A stretch of DNA of 64,000 nucleotides, taken from positions 186,001-250,000 of the forward strand of contig NZ_QFWX01000005.1 of NCBI RefSeq assembly GCF_003344045.1, given 5' to 3'. The notes below the pieces were generated by a model that saw only the letters and a list, made by a program, of their open reading frames with translations, did not search any database and had not been told where the DNA came from. Within the stretch, counting starts at the first letter, position 1. Each line of letters begins with the position of its first letter. Of this stretch, positions 9,463 through 18,036 are shown piece after piece. This stretch comes from Marinobacter vulgaris. GTDB taxonomy: Bacteria; Pseudomonadota; Gammaproteobacteria; Pseudomonadales; Oleiphilaceae. The position numbers and the translations under genes were made by a program.

Positions 9463-10260
9463 ATGGAATTGTGGCACATTGTCGTATTGGCTGTTATTCA
9501 GGGCCTGACGGAATTTCTTCCGATCAGCAGCTCTGCCCACCTGATTCTGCCGTCACAGGTTCTGGGCTGGCCTGACCAGGGTCTCGCTTTTGACGTGGCC
9601 GTTCATGTCGGCACCCTCGCAGCGGTGGTCTGGTATTTTCGCCAGGAGGTCTTCAGGCTCTCTGTTGCCTGGGCAGGAGACACGGCCCGTGGTCGAGTTG
9701 GGCAGGATAGCGGACTCGCCTGGGCGGTGATCGCAGGCACTATTCCGGCCGGCCTGGCCGGGCTTCTGCTCAATGACTTCATCGAGTCCTCCCTGCGCTC
9801 GGGTCTTGTCATTGCCGCCTCCACCATTGGTTTTGGCCTGGTCCTCTGGTGGTCGGATGCGGTGGGGCGTCGCGCCCGCGAATTGCCGTCCCTGACCATG
9901 AAAGACGCAGTGATTATCGGATTGGCCCAGGCCCTGGCCCTGATCCCTGGCACCTCCCGTTCAGGTATAACCATCACCGCCGCACTGTTCCTGGGCTTTG
10001 GTCGCGAGGCAGCGGCCCGGTTCTCCTTCCTGCTCTCAATCCCGCTTATCCTTGCCGCCGGTCTGCTGAAAACCCTCGAACTGATAGAGCAGGGTGGCGC
10101 GACCGACTGGGCGGCCATCGCCATGGGCGCGGCACTGTCATTTGTCAGTGCCGTTATCTGTATCCATCTGTTTCTGAAGTTCCTTGAGCGGCTGGGCCTC
10201 ATGCCGTTCGTGATCTATCGGATGGTGCTGGGTGCGTTGCTGATCGTCATGCTTTGGTAA
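9463..10260 (+). CDS. uppP: Undecaprenyl-diphosphatase UppP
   Basis: UppP is an inner-membrane phosphatase that recycles undecaprenyl pyrophosphate for peptidoglycan and O-antigen synthesis and confers some bacitracin resistance. The catalytic motifs QGLTEFLPISSSAH (residues 13-26) and GTSRSGITITAALFLG (about 160-175) are intact, with seven to eight hydrophobic segments. The ATG at 9463 gives 265 residues and begins MELWHIVV like other members. A TTG two codons earlier is possible but less likely. Confidence 0.97.
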   Translation: MELWHIVVLAVIQGLTEFLPISSSAHLILPSQVLGWPDQGLAFDVAVHVGTLAAVVWYFRQEVFRLSVAWAGDTARGRVGQDSGLAWAVIAGTIPAGLAGLLLNDFIESSLRSGLVIAASTIGFGLVLWWSDAVGRRARELPSLTMKDAVIIGLAQALALIPGTSRSGITITAALFLGFGREAAARFSFLLSIPLILAAGLLKTLELIEQGGATDWAAIAMGAALSFVSAVICIHLFLKFLERLGLMPFVIYRMVLGALLIVMLW

Positions 10261-10365
10261 CTTTGCTGGGGTGGCGGGCAGAGCAAAATGTGAGCAGCCA
10301 GCTTTTAAAAGCGGCATAAATCTTCCATAATCCGAAACAGTTCCTTCAGAATCTGTGGGCCTTAA

Positions 10366-10728
10366 ATGATTGGTGGTGTTAATCCTAATAGCGGTCTTCC
10401 CTTCCAGTCCGGCAATAACAGCCCGGTCAGGGAGCGCAGCGATGTGGCACGGGCACCCGCAACGGCACCGGATAACAACCGCGATGCGGTCCGGCGGGAT
10501 CTGACCGACACCCGCTCCCGCAATGCCGAAGAGCGGCCGATACCCTCGTCCGAGTCTCTTGAGCGTCGCATTGAAGCGCGCCAGGCGGCCGAAGATTTAC
10601 GGCTTGAGCGCTTCCGCGCTGACGAAGTCTCTCTCAATGCCTCACGGGCCCTGTCAACGTTTGCCGATGTGGCCGCCCGGGGCGATGCCTCAGATAACGG
10701 CCTGTACGGCATTGATATTCTGGTTTGA
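10366..10728 (+). CDS. Hypothetical charged protein coupled to rsmJ
   Basis: This is a 120-residue protein with no signal peptide or membrane segment. Residues 1-35 are low-complexity, rich in Asn, Pro and Ala. Residues 36-95 are strongly charged and probably helical ([20 protein letters not shown]), and a short hydrophobic tail ends YGIDILV. The stop shares one base with the rsmJ ATG (TGATG), so translation is coupled. No family recognised. The pattern suggests a disordered head followed by a coiled-coil-like helix. Confidence 0.7.
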   Translation: MIGGVNPNSGLPFQSGNNSPVRERSDVARAPATAPDNNRDAVRRDLTDTRSRNAEERPIPSSESLERRIEARQAAEDLRLERFRADEVSLNASRALSTFADVAARGDASDNGLYGIDILV

Positions 10729-11540
10729 TGTCTCCGCAAAACAACGCTCACGGACTTGCCGTTGCCTGCAGCCCCCTGGGTGATGCCCTTGCCGCACGAA
10801 TGCTGGCCGAACAGCTGGAGGTGCCTTTCCTGGGTACGGTGCGCCCCCGTGATGTGCGGGAATATCCGGTTCTCCTGTTTGCTGATGAAAACGGTCTGGG
10901 CCTGCAAGTGACCGGTAAGGGCGCCCCGGGCCCGGTCAGGGCAGAGTTTGTAACGGGCAAGGCGGGGTACCGCAGAGATCATGGAGGTGGCACTGGCCAG
11001 ATGGTCGCAAAGGCTGTGGGCTTGCAGAAAACCCGGCAGTCGCTTCGTGTTGTTGATGCCACCGCAGGCTTGGGTCAGGACGCGTTTGTGCTGGCTTCCC
11101 TGGGCTGCCAGGTTACGCTTTTCGAGCGCTCACCGGTGGTACATGCTCTGCTCAGTGATGGTCTTGCCAGGGCCGCCCTGAATGAGCAGAGCGCGCCGTT
11201 GGCTGCGCGCATGTCATTGCAGCCCGGCAACAGTATTGACTGGCTGAGGCGGGCCGGAGAAGATGCCGCGGATGTCATTTACCTGGACCCGATGTTCCCC
11301 CACCGGGAAAAGTCAGCCCTGGTAAAAAAGGAAATGCAGGTCTTCCGTACCGTGGTGGGGGATGACGACGATTCACCCGAGCTACTGGCCGCAGCCCTGG
11401 CTGTGGCAACCTACCGCGTGGTCGTCAAGCGCCCTCGCAAGGCCGAGTCAGTCAGTGGCCCGGAGCCTGCCACCCGCATCGAGGGTAAGAGCAGCCGCTA
11501 CGATATCTATCCAATCAGGGCGTTACCCACAGGCTCATAA
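10728..11540 (+). CDS. rsmJ: 16S rRNA m2G1516 methyltransferase RsmJ
   Basis: RsmJ methylates N2 of G1516 in 16S rRNA using S-adenosylmethionine. The protein has 270 residues. Motif I is [20 protein letters not shown] near residues 104-123, and the catalytic [20 protein letters not shown] segment is near residues 184-203; both are intact. It starts MSPQNN at the ATG that overlaps the previous stop. An in-frame TTG one codon earlier is unnecessary. Confidence 0.95.
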   Translation: MSPQNNAHGLAVACSPLGDALAARMLAEQLEVPFLGTVRPRDVREYPVLLFADENGLGLQVTGKGAPGPVRAEFVTGKAGYRRDHGGGTGQMVAKAVGLQKTRQSLRVVDATAGLGQDAFVLASLGCQVTLFERSPVVHALLSDGLARAALNEQSAPLAARMSLQPGNSIDWLRRAGEDAADVIYLDPMFPHREKSALVKKEMQVFRTVVGDDDDSPELLAAALAVATYRVVVKRPRKAESVSGPEPATRIEGKSSRYDIYPIRALPTGS

Positions 11541-11560
11541 AGCGGACAATGCCGGGACAT

Positions 11561-14029
11561 TCAGGCCCCCAACATGGTTACCTGCTGGATGGCCTGGCGT
11601 TTTTCCACGCTCAGAACCAGTCGGGCATCTTCTGCGACCTCATCCAGGCCCTCGCTGTAACACAGCAGGCCATTCTCATCGGTGCTGACCACGCCGTTCT
11701 CCTGCATATTGGCAATAAAGTTGCGGAACAGGGTTTTGTCGAAAAATTCCGGAGCATTGAGACCAAACAGGATGGACATGCGTTCAGCCAGCAGTGTGCT
11801 CTGCTCCTCCAGTTCACCGGCGGTAATTTTCCCCGACCCGTACTTGCGCAGAATGCCAATGGAAATGTGGTAGCGCTCAAGCGTCTGGATTATGAATCGT
11901 GAGAGCATCCGTAAACGCAGCATGGCCTCGGTGCCCTCCTCGGGGCGGCTGATTCTTTCATCCTCCTCTTCTAGGAGCAGGCCCCTGGATATCAGTACAT
12001 CGATCCACTGGTTGATGACCCCGGCAATGTCATCCGGGTGATATTTCAGAAACAGTTCCGACTTCAGGTAGGGATAGGCAACACCGGCGAGGAATTTGAT
12101 CCTGTCCCTGCTCAGTGACGGCTTGTTCTCGAAAAGACTGGCGATCAGTGACGGCAGCGCAAACAGGTGCTGGATGTTGTTACGGTAATAGGTCATCAGT
12201 ATGGCGTTAGTGCCTTCAAGGGCAATAATATCGCCAAGCTGCTGGGGCTGGCGGGTGATCAGCCCCATGCTTTCACAGTAGGCGACCCAGTCTCTGCCAC
12301 TGCCCTCCGGAAGGGTAATGGTTTCCGCGTAAGGGAAAGCCTTCAGCAGATCGGCGTACTGATCCATCAGACGTATCAACTGGCCCTCATCCATGGCAAG
12401 GCGTTCGGTGCCCAGTAGAGCCGTGGCGGTAATGCCAATGGGGTTGACGGCCACGGCGGCGTTAATATGGGAGGCCACGCGGGTGGCAAGGTCAGACACG
12501 GCGCGATTCAGCCATTTTGGGCGGTAATCGGAATCGTAGGCCTGCTCTCGCCAGCTGGGCTGGGCCTCATCCAGTACATCGGCGAGCGGTATGGCCTCAC
12601 CGAAGTTAACCGCCACCCTGCCGAAAGAGTTGCTCAGCTTGCGGACCGTCTTGGCCAGGGCAAACACGCTTTCCTTCTGTTTTTTCTTGCCCCGCAACTC
12701 GCCAAGGTAGGAACGACCTTCCATCACCTTTTCATACCCGATGTAGACTGGCACGAACACGATTGGCTTGCGGTGGTCACGGAGAAAGCTGCGAACGGTC
12801 ATGGACAGCATGCCCGGGCGCGGTTGCAGCATCCGGCCGGTGCGGCTGCGCCCACCCTCCACAAAGTACTCAACGGAGTAGCCCCGGGAAAACATCACGT
12901 GCATGTATTCGTTGAATACCGTGGCGTAAAGCGGGTTGTCACGGAAGCTCCTGCGCATGAAAAACGCACCGCCACGGCGCAGAACAGGTCCGACCAGGGG
13001 CATGTTCAGATTGATGCCCGCGGCGATATGCGGAGGCATCAGGCCGTTTTTATAGAGCACGTAGGACAACAGCAGGTAATCAATATGGGAGCGATGGCAG
13101 GGTACATAGACCACTGCATTATCCTGGGCCACTTCCTTGGCCACCTGGATGTTGTTGATGGAAATGCCGTTATAGAGACGGTTCCACAGCCAGGACAGCA
13201 ACACTTCCATCACGCGGATGGTGACAACGGACATGTTTGCTGCAATCTCATCCGCGTACTTGTAGGCTTTGGCGCGGACTTTTGCCGGAGGGATGTCGTC
13301 CTTGCGGGCGGTTTCGCGGATGGCTTCCTTGACGGCCTGGGTACGTATCAGGCCACCGACCAGCGTGCGGCGATGGGACAGGTCGGGGCCCAGGACAGCC
13401 TGGCGCACACGGCGGAAATGGGTGCGAAGAATACGGGCCAGCTTGCGGTTGGCGCGTTCTTCACTGTGACGGTATTCGTCAATAACCTGTTTCAGCGACA
13501 GGGGCTGGTTAAACTGTACGTAAGTGCTGCGCCCATGCACCAGGATAATCAGAAACTTCTGCAATCGGCCGGCGACAGACCAGGTGTCCGAGAGGACCAG
13601 CTTGACCAGCGACCTTTCCTTGTCGGGTGAGCGCCCCCAGAACAGTGATACCGGCACTATCTGCACGTCCTGCTCGGGATGTTCCAGGCCGTGGCGGACC
13701 AGCGCCCGGAACTCGCTGGTGGGAACGGGTGTCCGGCGCCGCCGGAACAGGCCGCCGATCCTGCGGTAGAGAAAGAAAAACGAATGGTTTGGCCCGTTTT
13801 TCACCGGCAGGGAGGATTCGGCACCGGGCAGACCTGCGTTCAGGACCTCCTGTTCCAGTACCAGACGGCTGGAGAGTGAGCTGTACTGCAGCACATAACA
13901 AACCGGTTTTTCCGGGTCCAGTCCCAGGGTTTCCGTGCTGTTGCCGCTTACATCCGTCCGGACCCACAAAAAAAGGATTTTCCGGAAAAGGGTCAGGAAC
14001 AGGCTGCGAAGGCCCAGGAAAAAACGCAT
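11561..14029 (-). CDS. plsB: Glycerol-3-phosphate 1-O-acyltransferase PlsB
   Basis: PlsB acylates sn-1 of glycerol-3-phosphate with acyl-ACP/CoA, the first step of phospholipid synthesis, at the inner membrane. The protein has 822 residues (E. coli 807). The HX4D motif (HRSHID) spans residues 312-317, followed by the GAFFMRRSFRDN block, the FVEGGRSRTGRMLQPRPGML block and the FVPVYIGYEKVMEG block, in the usual order. It is convergent with rsmJ and divergent from nudC. Confidence 0.97.
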   Translation of the reverse strand: MRFFLGLRSLFLTLFRKILFLWVRTDVSGNSTETLGLDPEKPVCYVLQYSSLSSRLVLEQEVLNAGLPGAESSLPVKNGPNHSFFFLYRRIGGLFRRRRTPVPTSEFRALVRHGLEHPEQDVQIVPVSLFWGRSPDKERSLVKLVLSDTWSVAGRLQKFLIILVHGRSTYVQFNQPLSLKQVIDEYRHSEERANRKLARILRTHFRRVRQAVLGPDLSHRRTLVGGLIRTQAVKEAIRETARKDDIPPAKVRAKAYKYADEIAANMSVVTIRVMEVLLSWLWNRLYNGISINNIQVAKEVAQDNAVVYVPCHRSHIDYLLLSYVLYKNGLMPPHIAAGINLNMPLVGPVLRRGGAFFMRRSFRDNPLYATVFNEYMHVMFSRGYSVEYFVEGGRSRTGRMLQPRPGMLSMTVRSFLRDHRKPIVFVPVYIGYEKVMEGRSYLGELRGKKKQKESVFALAKTVRKLSNSFGRVAVNFGEAIPLADVLDEAQPSWREQAYDSDYRPKWLNRAVSDLATRVASHINAAVAVNPIGITATALLGTERLAMDEGQLIRLMDQYADLLKAFPYAETITLPEGSGRDWVAYCESMGLITRQPQQLGDIIALEGTNAILMTYYRNNIQHLFALPSLIASLFENKPSLSRDRIKFLAGVAYPYLKSELFLKYHPDDIAGVINQWIDVLISRGLLLEEEDERISRPEEGTEAMLRLRMLSRFIIQTLERYHISIGILRKYGSGKITAGELEEQSTLLAERMSILFGLNAPEFFDKTLFRNFIANMQENGVVSTDENGLLCYSEGLDEVAEDARLVLSVEKRQAIQQVTMLGA

Positions 14030-14172
14030 ACACGGTCGCTCCGGTTCTCAGAAAGAGGCGCTAAGTTTACTTGGTTGCGCACGGTGCCGAAAGACATGGT
14101 GTCGTTCAGTTGTGTTGTGTCGGTGTGGTACATTTTCAGTTCTGACTTCATCATAGCTGCAGGATCCGGATT

Positions 14173-15003
14173 ATGGCGATATGGACACCCGGTTGGTCGA
14201 ACAAAGCTCCCCAGGAGCATGATCTTGTACTGACCATTGCCGGTGATGCTGTTCTCAAACCGGATATCGGGTGGCTGAATCAATGGCGAGCGGTGTCCCC
14301 ATTTGCCAAGGCCGAACCTGATGCGGTTTATGTGGGCCAATGGGACGGTCAGGCCGTCTACGTTGCCGAGGCTGATGCTGATGCTGATGCTCTTCCGGGC
14401 GCGCCCGAGCCTGTACCGTTGCGAGACGCACTGCTGATGATGGAAGATGCGCCGGCAGACATGTTGAGCACGGCCTTCCAGGTTCACCACTGGTGGCGGG
14501 ATCACCGGTTCTGTGGCCGCTGTGGCGGGGCTACCGGCTTGCACCCACTGGAGCGTGCAAAATGGTGCGAGGCCTGTAGCATTCCCTGGTATCCGCGGCT
14601 GGCACCCTGCGTGATTGTTGTCATCCGCCGGGATGATCGTATGCTTCTGGCCCGTTCATCACGGGTGAAACGCCACTTTTTCAGCCTGATTGCAGGTTTT
14701 GTCGAGCCGGGTGAAAACATTGAAGCGGCGGTGGCAAGAGAGGTGAAAGAGGAGACTGGTCTGGATGTCAGCGGTGTTCGTTACCAGGCCTCCCAGCCAT
14801 GGCCGTTTCCCCATCAGCTGATGCTGGGCTTCTTTGCCGACTATGCCGGCGGAAACCTGACACTGCAGGAAGACGAAATCGCCGAGGCAGACTGGTTCCG
14901 GCCGGGGGAGTTGCCCCCTGTCCCGCCTTCGACCACGATTGCCGGCCAGTTGATTGACGCCATGGTGCGGGAAATCAGTGGTGAGGAGGGAGCGCAAGCG
15001 TGA
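14173..15003 (+). CDS. nudC: NAD+ diphosphatase / RNA decapping NudC
   Basis: NudC cleaves NAD(H) and removes NAD caps from RNA. The 276-residue protein has a zinc ribbon (CGRCGGATG ... CEACSIPWYPRLAP, residues about 115-142) followed by the Nudix box GFVEPGENIEAAVAREVKEE, then TGL. The downstream SQPWPFPHQLMLGF segment matches the NudC-type specificity motif. Its stop overlaps the murI GTG by 4 nt. A small acidic repeat (ADADADA) lies near residue 73. Confidence 0.95.
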   Translation: MAIWTPGWSNKAPQEHDLVLTIAGDAVLKPDIGWLNQWRAVSPFAKAEPDAVYVGQWDGQAVYVAEADADADALPGAPEPVPLRDALLMMEDAPADMLSTAFQVHHWWRDHRFCGRCGGATGLHPLERAKWCEACSIPWYPRLAPCVIVVIRRDDRMLLARSSRVKRHFFSLIAGFVEPGENIEAAVAREVKEETGLDVSGVRYQASQPWPFPHQLMLGFFADYAGGNLTLQEDEIAEADWFRPGELPPVPPSTTIAGQLIDAMVREISGEEGAQA

Positions 15004-15821
15004 CAACCCCGAGGGTGCTGGTTTTTGATTCCGGTGTGGGTGGTCTGAGCGTTGCGGCCTGTATCCATCGGCAGTTGCCCGCCGTGAAACTACTTTACCT
15101 GGCCGATAATGCCGGCTTCCCCTATGGTAATCAGGCGGAGGCGGTGGTGATTGAGCGCAGCCAGTCGCTGATTGCAGCCGCACTCGAGCAATTTCCCTGT
15201 GACCTCATTGTTGTAGCCTGCAATACCGCAAGTACGGTGGTGCTTCCCCATGTGCGGGAAATGACCTCGATCCCGGTTATCGGTGTGGTCCCCGCGATCA
15301 AGCCGGCCGTCGCGATGTCGGTCAATCGTCGCATTGGCCTATTGGCAACGCCGGCTACGGTGCGGCGTCCCTACCTTACCGACCTGATCCGCGATTTTGC
15401 CGATGGCTGCATCGTTGAGCGCGTCGGGCATCCGGATCTGGTCCACTGGATCGAGCGGCTGGTGACCGGCACGCCGATACCTGAGGCGCTGCTATCCGGG
15501 GCGTTGCAGCCATTTCGCGATGCCGGCGTGGATACAGTGGTGCTGGGCTGTACCCATTACCCCCTGATCGGTGAACTGTTGAGGCAGCATCTGCCTGGGG
15601 TGAAATACTGGGTGGACTCTGGTGACGCCATCGCCCGTCGCACGGCCTGGCTGCTTGAACAGCAGGGGTGTAACCACGATAAGCTGACTCATCCGTTTAA
15701 TGCCGCGCCCTTTGATGCGGCCCTGTTTACGGGAGAGGCGCCCGCCGGGCTCGGTGCGTTCCTGGCCCGGCTGGGCCTGGGTGACGCCAGAATTATCGGA
15801 CATTGGGCTGCAGCGGTGTGA
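15000..15821 (+). CDS. murI: Glutamate racemase
   Basis: MurI makes D-glutamate for peptidoglycan. The two catalytic cysteines lie in VVACNTAST (residue 74) and LGCTHYPL (residue 184). The DSGVGGLSV start and YLADNAGFPYG segment are typical. At 273 residues it has normal length. It starts with GTG overlapping nudC. It ends 7 nt from the convergent signalling gene, with no room for a terminator. Confidence 0.97.
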   Translation: MTTPRVLVFDSGVGGLSVAACIHRQLPAVKLLYLADNAGFPYGNQAEAVVIERSQSLIAAALEQFPCDLIVVACNTASTVVLPHVREMTSIPVIGVVPAIKPAVAMSVNRRIGLLATPATVRRPYLTDLIRDFADGCIVERVGHPDLVHWIERLVTGTPIPEALLSGALQPFRDAGVDTVVLGCTHYPLIGELLRQHLPGVKYWVDSGDAIARRTAWLLEQQGCNHDKLTHPFNAAPFDAALFTGEAPAGLGAFLARLGLGDARIIGHWAAAV

Positions 15822-15828
15822 GGATAGG

Positions 15829-18036
15829 TCAGTACGCAACAGCGCGGGCAGTAACCTGGCCGAGGGTTTTCTCGATCACATCAGCCGGCCGTGCCGGGCC
15901 ATAGAAGAAACCCTGAACCTGATGGCAGCCAAGGCTTTTGAGGTAGGCCAGTTGTTCGTCGGTTTCAACGCCTTCCGCCACGATTTCCAGTTTCAGGCCG
16001 TGGGCCATGGCAACGATGGCGTTGACGATGCAGGCACCTTCCTCGCCCCTGCGGATGGCCTTGACGAAGGACTGGTCCACTTTCAGCGTGTGGATGGGCA
16101 AGCGGTGGATGTAGTTGAGAGAGGAATAGCCGGTGCCGAAATCATCGATGGCTATCCTGATGCCAAACGCTGCCAGTTCACGGAGTTTTTTACTGATCTG
16201 CTCAAGATCGTTCATGATCACGTTTTCTGTGATCTCGATCTCGAGATTTTGCGGCGGAAACCCATGAGCGTGGATCTGATCCATCAGGGTTTCCACAAAC
16301 CGGGGATGCTCAACCTGCACCGGTGACAGATTGACCGCCAGTCGCAGATTACTGTGCCCGTTGCGGATCCATTCCCCCACATCACGGCAGGCCTGGTCCA
16401 GCACGCATTCGCTGAGCTTGGCGATCAATTTGGTCTCTTCCGCCAGGGGCAGGAAGTCCCGGGGATACAGCAGGCCCCGCTCGGGATGTTGCCAGCGCAC
16501 AAGGGCCTCCAGGCCCACTATCCGGTTGCTGGTCGAGCAGACCTGGGGTTGGTAGAACACCCTTAGCTCGTCTCTTTCCAGCGCCAGCCTCAGATCCCGC
16601 TCCAGGTTCAGGCGGTTGGCAGTGTCGATGCTCATGCTCTCGGAGTAGAATCGATACCCGTCCTTTCCGCGAGCCTTGACATGGTACATGGCGATGTCGG
16701 CATTCTGGATCAGGTGATCCATCGATTCACCCGCCTCCGGATAGATGGCAATGCCGATACTGACCCCTACGAACACTTCGTGATCACCGAGCTGGAACGG
16801 CGCCCGCAGGGCCGTGATCAGTTTCTTTGAAATCTGCCGTGCATCCTCATGGCTGTGAATAGAGGGCAGCAGCAGGGTGAACTCATCACCGCCAAAGCGG
16901 GAGAGAGTGTCACCCTTGCGGAGGCAGCGTTCCAGCCTCTGGGTAACCGCCTGCAGCAAACGGTCGCCCATGGCATGGCCAAGAGTGTCGTTGATGACCT
17001 TGAAGCGGTCCAGGTCGAGGAACATAACCGCCAGTTTCTGCTCGCTGCGGCGGGCGTGGGTAATGGCCAGATCAAGACGGTCCTTGAACAGGGCACGGTT
17101 GGGCAGCCGGGTCAGCAGGTCGTGATAGGCCTGGAAGTTGATAAAGGCCTCTGCTTCCTTGCGCTCGGTAACGTCGCGGGCAGTGCCGTAATAGCGGGCC
17201 TCCCGGCCACCATGTTTGCCAACGTCGTCCTTGGAGTGGGGCCAGGTTGCCGGATCGATGGGGAATGCCGTGATTTCGAAATGCCGGTTGGCCTTCCGGC
17301 TCCCCCGGGTTTTCAGCCTCAGTTCAAGGGTGCGGGGGTTGTCCGCGGAAATGTTCGGGCCCTTGAGCGCATAGGTGCCCCGGGCAATGTCCCGGTCATC
17401 GAGGATATGACGAAAGTGGCGGCCGAACAGCTCATCCGGCTGATAGCCTAGCAGGCTCTCGATCTTGCTGTTCACAAAACAGAAATGGCCATTGCCATCA
17501 AGCATGAAAACAATATCCGGAGAACTGTTGACGATGTAACGGTGCAGTTCCTCCGACTTCTCCAGTCGCATGCGCACGTGCTCGTGGGCGCGAATCAACG
17601 AACGTTTGCCAAGCACGCTGTTAACGGTCGTTAGCAGCTCTTCCGGGTCGAAAGGTTTACGGATATAGTCGAGGGCGCCTCTGCGCAGGGCCCGGCTGAC
17701 GGAGCTGAATGAGCTTTCCCCGCTGACCACGATAACGCCGCAGTCCGGCTGCCGCGATGACAACCGTTCCATGACATCGAATCCGTCCACATCCGGCATC
17801 CTCAGATCCAGCATTGCCAGATCAAAGGATTGCGTTTCCAGCACACGGTAGGCCATGCGGCCACCTTCCGCCTCGGTGACGTCATAGCCCTTGCCTTTGA
17901 GCAGTGATGCCAGACTGGATAACAGTCTCGGGTCGTCATCCACGACAAGAACGCGTGGCGTTGCGCCGTTGCCGGAGGTCCATTCGGTGCTCGAAGGTTT
18001 CATTGTTTGCGCCCGTCGCTTTTCGTCATTCGTCAT
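15829..18036 (-). CDS. REC-PAS-GGDEF-EAL response regulator
   Basis: This cytoplasmic c-di-GMP turnover protein has 735 residues from MTNDEKRR. A receiver domain spans about 25-145 (VLVVDDDPRLL, acceptor Asp in LDLRMPD). A PAS domain follows at about 155-300, then GGDEF at 382-386 with RFGGDEF intact, then EAL at 510-512 with the EALVRWQ, IDDFGTGYSSL, KVDQSFV and VAEGVET motifs all present. Both enzymatic halves therefore look active. The start chosen at 18036 overlaps the upstream kinase stop by 11 nt; an internal ATG at 18003 is an alternative. The kinase upstream is its likely phosphodonor. Confidence 0.9.
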   Translation of the reverse strand: MTNDEKRRAQTMKPSSTEWTSGNGATPRVLVVDDDPRLLSSLASLLKGKGYDVTEAEGGRMAYRVLETQSFDLAMLDLRMPDVDGFDVMERLSSRQPDCGVIVVSGESSFSSVSRALRRGALDYIRKPFDPEELLTTVNSVLGKRSLIRAHEHVRMRLEKSEELHRYIVNSSPDIVFMLDGNGHFCFVNSKIESLLGYQPDELFGRHFRHILDDRDIARGTYALKGPNISADNPRTLELRLKTRGSRKANRHFEITAFPIDPATWPHSKDDVGKHGGREARYYGTARDVTERKEAEAFINFQAYHDLLTRLPNRALFKDRLDLAITHARRSEQKLAVMFLDLDRFKVINDTLGHAMGDRLLQAVTQRLERCLRKGDTLSRFGGDEFTLLLPSIHSHEDARQISKKLITALRAPFQLGDHEVFVGVSIGIAIYPEAGESMDHLIQNADIAMYHVKARGKDGYRFYSESMSIDTANRLNLERDLRLALERDELRVFYQPQVCSTSNRIVGLEALVRWQHPERGLLYPRDFLPLAEETKLIAKLSECVLDQACRDVGEWIRNGHSNLRLAVNLSPVQVEHPRFVETLMDQIHAHGFPPQNLEIEITENVIMNDLEQISKKLRELAAFGIRIAIDDFGTGYSSLNYIHRLPIHTLKVDQSFVKAIRRGEEGACIVNAIVAMAHGLKLEIVAEGVETDEQLAYLKSLGCHQVQGFFYGPARPADVIEKTLGQVTARAVAY

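Noticed and set aside
12467..13630. Long plus-strand frame opposite plsB
   Set aside because: Shadow of plsB; no motifs or ribosome site.
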